Of a DNA stretch of 64,000 nucleotides, positions 60,577-64,000 are shown piece by piece. The stretch is from positions 1 to 64,000 of the forward strand of contig CAZQTW010000027.1 in the NCBI GenBank assembly GCA_964596165.1, in the 5' to 3' direction. Position 1 is the stretch's first letter. Each line of letters opens with the position of its first letter. Source of the DNA: CAYUQT01 sp964596165 (GTDB lineage Bacteria; Planctomycetota; Phycisphaerae; UBA1845; JAFGLZ01). The translations under genes and the position numbers were made by a program. Below the pieces are notes generated by a model. That model did not search any database. It saw nothing but the letters and a program-made list of their open reading frames with translations, and had not been told where the DNA came from.

Positions 60577-61359
60577 TCAATGCCCCTGGGGAACATCGTG
60601 GGAGGCGGACGGTGAAGACCGTGGCTGGGTCGCGACGGATGGGTCGCGGAATTCATTGACGAACGCCTCGGTGGAGTACACCTCAACCCGACGGTTGACC
60701 GCCCGCCCGTCGTCGGTATAAACGCCTTCCTTGATCGGCTCATAATCGCGACACGACTGAACCCGCAGCGCATCCTTGGGCACGCCCGCCTCGGCCAGTT
60801 TGGCCGCGACGACTTGCGCGCGCTGATAGCCCAAGTCCCGCCGGGCGCCCCCTTCCTGCAATTCCTCGTCGCGCGAGGCATGGCCCTTTACAAGAAACAC
60901 GTTGGCGTGACCTTTGATGAGTCCCGCGATGTGTGCCACCGTCTTGGCGGCCTCGGGACTGAGTTCGGCCGAATCCTTCGCAAAGGGAATCGGCCCGCCG
61001 AGGGTGATTTGAGTTCCCGTCCTGATCGTCTTCACAAGGTCGTTGCGACCCACCACACCCTCCGTCCGTTCGCTCACATCGCCGTCCTTGGGGTAGTCCC
61101 CGTGTCCGGACCTCAGCTTGCGGACAATGACATCGATCGGATCGGTGGAGTCCTCCGCCGGGACGTAGTCGAAGGCCATCTTGACGCCCGCGGCAACGCC
61201 GGCAAACTCGGGGTCCTTGTCGGCCTTCTTCGGCGCTCCGGCGGCTAGGATCACGAAGAAACTCAGCGTCAACGTAACCAGATCGGCGAAGCTGATAATC
61301 CACAACGGTGCGGACTCACCATGCTCCTCGGCTTCGGCTGCCTTCTTGTTCTCGGACAT
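60577..61359 (-). CDS. motB: Flagellar motor protein MotB
   Basis: 260 residues. One transmembrane helix contains the proton-binding Asp: SAPLWIISFADLVTLTLSFFVIL, Asp at residue 26. After a linker the OmpA-like peptidoglycan-binding domain has ITLGGPIPFAKDSAELSPEA, FLVKGHASRDEE, and AVNRRVEVY. It anchors the flagellar stator to peptidoglycan, which agrees with the peptidoglycan genes in the window. It is 28 bases downstream of motA on the same strand. A Ser/His-rich tail of about 20 residues follows the OmpA domain. Confidence 0.88.
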   Translation of the reverse strand: MSENKKAAEAEEHGESAPLWIISFADLVTLTLSFFVILAAGAPKKADKDPEFAGVAAGVKMAFDYVPAEDSTDPIDVIVRKLRSGHGDYPKDGDVSERTEGVVGRNDLVKTIRTGTQITLGGPIPFAKDSAELSPEAAKTVAHIAGLIKGHANVFLVKGHASRDEELQEGGARRDLGYQRAQVVAAKLAEAGVPKDALRVQSCRDYEPIKEGVYTDDGRAVNRRVEVYSTEAFVNEFRDPSVATQPRSSPSASHDVPQGH

Positions 61360-61387
61360 GACTCACGATTCCAAACGAGTTCGGCCT

Positions 61388-62170
61388 CTACGCGGTCGCG
61401 ACGTTCAGTGCCCTCAACTCCTTCCGCGAGAGGAAGGATTCCAGCTTCATCTGAACCAGACGGGGATTGTCGCCCGCCTGCAGGCTCAGCACCCCCACCA
61501 GGATCATCTCCCTGGCGAACTGTTCCTCGGCGGACCGGATCATTAGCTTGTCCGCAATGGGACCGCAGATGATGTTGCATATGACGCACCCATAGAGCGT
61601 CCCCAACAGGGCGACGGCCAGTGACTTTCCGATCGCCGCCGTGTCGCCGCCCATGTTCTGGAACATACCCACCTGCCCGATCAGGGTGGCGGTCAATCCG
61701 AAGCCGGGACCGTACTTGCCCATCAGCTCGAAGAACTTCTTGCCTTTCTTGTGCCGGTCGGCCAAGGCGGCGATGTCACAACGCAGCGTCTGTTCGATAT
61801 CCTTCGGATCCGTGCCGTCCACGGCCAGCAACAGGGCCTTCTGGAAGAACGGATCCTTCTGCTCTTTCGCCGTGGATTCCAGCGCCAGAATCCCGTCGCG
61901 GCGCGCCGTCTCGGCATAGCCCACCAGTTGTCTCACCAATTCGTGGGCATGGACTTCCTTGGCGAACATCCAATTCTTGAGGTATCCCAGGACCTCCAAG
62001 ACCGACTTCAGAGGCATGGAGAGACAGACCGCTGCGAAGGACCCACCGAACACCAGGACGACGCCCTCCATCGAGAAGAACGCGCCGAGTTTGCCGTGGG
62101 TCTGTTCGTACATGGCCCAAGTGACGGCACATATCGAAAAGATCAGGCCTACGAGTGTTGCGATGTCCAT
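61388..62170 (-). CDS. motA: Flagellar motor protein MotA
   Basis: 260 residues. Four transmembrane segments with the cytoplasmic loop ETARRDGILALESTAKEQKDPFFQKAL, containing the conserved charged Arg/Glu that touch the rotor protein FliG. The second half reads GPGFGLTATLIGQVGMFQNMGGDTAAIGKSLAVALLGTLYGCVICN, typical of MotA TM3-4. GAGGACG precedes the ATG. With MotB it forms the ion-driven stator; no other flagellar gene is visible in the window. Confidence 0.9.
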   Translation of the reverse strand: MDIATLVGLIFSICAVTWAMYEQTHGKLGAFFSMEGVVLVFGGSFAAVCLSMPLKSVLEVLGYLKNWMFAKEVHAHELVRQLVGYAETARRDGILALESTAKEQKDPFFQKALLLAVDGTDPKDIEQTLRCDIAALADRHKKGKKFFELMGKYGPGFGLTATLIGQVGMFQNMGGDTAAIGKSLAVALLGTLYGCVICNIICGPIADKLMIRSAEEQFAREMILVGVLSLQAGDNPRLVQMKLESFLSRKELRALNVATA

Positions 62171-62392
62171 ACGTCTTACGTCCTCGGTCCGTCGGACCGG
62201 CGGGAAAGGTTCCCCATCCGACCCTCCGGCGCGCTACAGTCCTACGCATTTCCGATATCGACTGAACGATAAAGTGACTTGCCTTGCCTATCGAGGCGGA
62301 ATCGGAAGTCGGTGAGATTCCGATAACAGCGCTACTGCAGCGTCAACACAGATCTTGTCGTCGGCCCACGGAACGGACTTCGAACGGAGACC

Positions 62393-62878
62393 TCAATCGA
62401 CCGGGCCACGCAAGGTGACAACCGCCTGGGCGGCAATTGCCCGTCCCGCGCCGATGTCGCCCAGCCCTTCCATCGTTCTTGCTTTAACCCCCACGCGGGC
62501 AACCGGCAAACCGAGAAGCTCCGCGATCCGCTGTTTCATGGCTTGCTTGGCCGGACCAAGCCGCGGCCTCTCGGCGATCACGTTGACGTCAATGTTGCCC
62601 ACCTCCAGGCTTTGCTGTCCGATAAGTTGAAGGGCATGCCGAAGGAAGACGGTACTCTCCGCGTCCTTCCACCGGGGGTCCGTATCCGGGAAGTGCTCGC
62701 CTATGTCGCCCAAGCCGGCCGCGCCGAGCAACGCGTCGGTAATGGCGTGCAGCACCGCGTCGCCGTCGCTGTGCCCGACCGCACCGACCCGAGATTCAAG
62801 CGCAAGCCCGCCAAGTACCAGCCGACGCCCTTCCACGAGCCGGTGAATGTCAAACCCGATGCCGACGCGGATGTCCAT
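62393..62878 (-). CDS. ispF: 2-C-methyl-D-erythritol 2,4-cyclodiphosphate synthase
   Basis: 161 residues from the ATG at 62878, with CGGGAG 7 bases upstream; a frame extending to 63010 is rejected. IspF closes the MEP pathway ring for isoprenoid synthesis. Metal-binding residues are in GIGFDIHRL (Asp, His) and AVGHSDGDAVLHAITDALLGA (His), with GDIGEHFPDTDP and a NIDVNVIAERPRLGP strand. Length equals the usual 157-160. The usual partner ispD is not adjacent. Confidence 0.95.
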   Translation of the reverse strand: MDIRVGIGFDIHRLVEGRRLVLGGLALESRVGAVGHSDGDAVLHAITDALLGAAGLGDIGEHFPDTDPRWKDAESTVFLRHALQLIGQQSLEVGNIDVNVIAERPRLGPAKQAMKQRIAELLGLPVARVGVKARTMEGLGDIGAGRAIAAQAVVTLRGPVD

Positions 62879-63221
62879 GTCGTGGCTCCCGATCAGTATC
62901 ATGCACGGAAAGCATCGCTTGCGACCGCCTGAGGGACCTTCAGCCGTCCTGTCGCCGCCGCCCGGGCCTAGCATCCGCCGGGCAGATCCTCCGTTCCGAC
63001 GACGCGCCAACCACCCTCCGTGAGGAGGCTACCATGAACGTGACCCTTTTCCCAGTCCGCCGATTCCCGCCCCAATCGCACTCGTCTCGCAGGGTACCCC
63101 GCCCCTCAGCTCGCGCAATCCTTCCAAGAGAAATGCGTTATGGATTTGACTTGGCCATTTCGATATCGTACTGACAATCAATGGATGAATAGGTCTTCGC
63201 CGAAGAGATGGGGGAGAAGCC
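62879..63221. other. Intergenic region with a possible forward promoter
   Basis: About 340 bases between ispF and the next small ORF. A forward TTGACT at 63146-63151 and TACTGA at 63169-63174 are 17 bases apart, followed by the GGGGGAGAAG ribosome site of the ORF at 63222. An AT-richer segment surrounds them. No gene is supported. Confidence 0.35.
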
Positions 63222-63512
63222 ATGACCGGCCTGTCATCTGTGGCCGGAACGCCCCTCCAGGCCAAGGTCCAGTCGGACGTTGATTCGGCGGCCCGTGGAT
63301 CCGGCCGAAGCCACACACTCGGCATGGTCACACCCGGACAAGCGGTGGTAACACTGCTGCGCTCCGCGGTACAGTCGTCGGAATTCTGTCGAGCGGAAGC
63401 GGATCGGCGCCGCGCCGAAACACAGAGCCGTTTTCAGGCTGAGACAGAAGAGACTCAACGACACGAAGACAGCAGACGGACACTGGGCCACAACTTGGAC
63501 GTGACCGCATAG
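63222..63512 (+). CDS. Small hypothetical protein, 96 residues
   Basis: An ATG at 63222 preceded by GGGGGAGAAGCC, a strong ribosome site, and a possible promoter at 63146-63174. The product starts MTGLSSVAGTPLQAKVQSDV and has an acidic/basic helical C-terminal half (EADRRRAETQSRFQAETEETQR). No recognised family; the start signal and promoter are the support. It may be a small cytoplasmic protein of unknown function. Confidence 0.4.
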   Translation: MTGLSSVAGTPLQAKVQSDVDSAARGSGRSHTLGMVTPGQAVVTLLRSAVQSSEFCRAEADRRRAETQSRFQAETEETQRHEDSRRTLGHNLDVTA

Positions 63513-63636
63513 CGTCCCGGCCGCGACATTCAAAGGGCTCGACCGGCAAGACGTGGATCAGAAGGACCGAACGTACAGCGGCCCTAAACAAACAGGAAGC
63601 CGTCGGGGCGTTCGCGCGCTGTCATCCGATGGCCGG

Positions 63637-64000
63637 TCAGCGGCTGTTGGCGACAATCGAGTCGCCGCCAATCTGTTCGGGACGGACCAACGGAGGTCGT
63701 GGGTCCGACGAACGGGCGGATGGGCTGTGGCTCCCGATCGGGACCGACAGTCCATCCAGATACCGGCGGACTCGCTCACCGCCCTCACCCGCCCACCATA
63801 CCCGTGCCTCATAGATCAGATCGGTCAGTTCACGGAAGGATCGAACCCGCGCATCGGCCGCCGCCATGGCATGGGCCTGCGATCCGGTCGTTCTCGGCGC
63901 GGGCTTCGATTCAATCGCCAGGATATCCGCCGCCTTGAGTGGCTGAGCATGGCTGGTGGGACCCACCGTCGGCGTGGATTCGGCCGGCGAACCCGCCGGC
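63637..64000 (-). CDS. Partial CDS at right edge, C-terminal about 120 residues
   Basis: An open frame enters from the right edge and ends at 63637. Its visible part has a Pro/Ala/Ser-rich stretch (PAGSPAESTPTVGPTSHAQP), a helical segment (AAADARVRSFRELTDLIYEARVWWAGEGGERVRRYL) and a low-complexity tail. There is no ribosome site within the visible part, so the true start lies outside the window. No family is recognised. Confidence 0.4.
   Translation of the reverse strand, partial: PAGSPAESTPTVGPTSHAQPLKAADILAIESKPAPRTTGSQAHAMAAADARVRSFRELTDLIYEARVWWAGEGGERVRRYLDGLSVPIGSHSPSARSSDPRPPLVRPEQIGGDSIVANSR

Noticed and set aside
1..64000. tRNA, rRNA, CRISPR arrays or a complete prophage
   Set aside because: No TPsiC-loop, rRNA signature, regularly spaced repeats or phage structural genes were seen.

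Overview
This 64-kb window is GC-rich bacterial DNA, densely coded on both strands, with no rRNA, tRNA or CRISPR that I could see. It most resembles a Planctomycetota (PVM) genome. The pointers are a planctomycete-style pseudopilin (GFTLIELLVVVAIIALL then SLSKAR), a PEP-CTERM surface protein, many Sec/lipoprotein-exported enzymes, scattered glycoside hydrolases with no PUL-type susC/susD, and bacterial-microcompartment genes (PduT/PduS). The phylum is inferred from gene content; no marker-gene tree was possible.

Layout. 1-8.3 kb: a partial gene, a MASE1/triple-PAS hybrid histidine kinase, a Tat-exported PHP-like hydrolase, a DoxX/TIM-barrel fusion overlapping an ApbE flavin transferase, and a GNAT acetyltransferase. 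8.4-13 kb: secreted GH5 and GH2 enzymes. 13-14 kb: a REP-associated tyrosine transposase flanked by REP-like palindromes. 14-22 kb: an alkaline-phosphatase-superfamily enzyme, an NrnA-like DHH phosphoesterase, a serine hydroxymethyltransferase/GcvT fusion, NadA and an exported peptidoglycan amidase. 22-28 kb: a TetR regulator divergent from pseudopilin, PEP-CTERM and propeller-like exported proteins, with several hairpins between genes. 28-37 kb: Fe-dependent alcohol dehydrogenase, a lipoprotein, a URO-D-family protein, GpsA, an MFS exporter, a small membrane ORF, and a murI-HEAT lipoprotein-MDR dehydrogenase operon. About 37 kb: a decayed toxin-like/DUF2283-like remnant. 37-49 kb: a CBM9-like exported enzyme, SpeA, a GH95/DUF5703-like enzyme broken by a homopolymer frameshift, a second copy of the GNAT, an exported acetolactate decarboxylase and a matrixin-type metalloprotease. 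49-53 kb: PduT, PduS and a PreA-like iron-sulfur flavoenzyme. 53-64 kb: another putative glycosidase, a thioesterase, thrS-infC (infC probably starting at AUC), a TMTC-like TPR membrane protein, MotA/MotB, IspF, a small ORF and a partial gene at the right edge.

How it fits together. The exported GH5, GH2, CBM9-like and GH95-like proteins suggest degradation of complex or host-type glycans, possibly including fucose-containing ones. PduT (a trimeric shell protein with an Fe-S site) and PduS (a flavin/Fe-S reductase) would pass electrons across a microcompartment shell, but no BMC-H, BMC-P or signature enzyme is in the window, so they look like a satellite of a locus elsewhere. The rest is core metabolism (thrS, infC, murI, nadA, ispF, gpsA, speA) and flagellar stator genes mixed among accessory genes.

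The best candidates for a second look are the 1093-residue SHMT/unknown/GcvT fusion, the PduT-PduS-PreA cluster, the DoxX/TIM-barrel protein next to ApbE, the RAYT with its REP families, and the infC AUC start. Start codons were moved to the ATG/GTG/TTG (or ATC) with the best Shine-Dalgarno match wherever possible.
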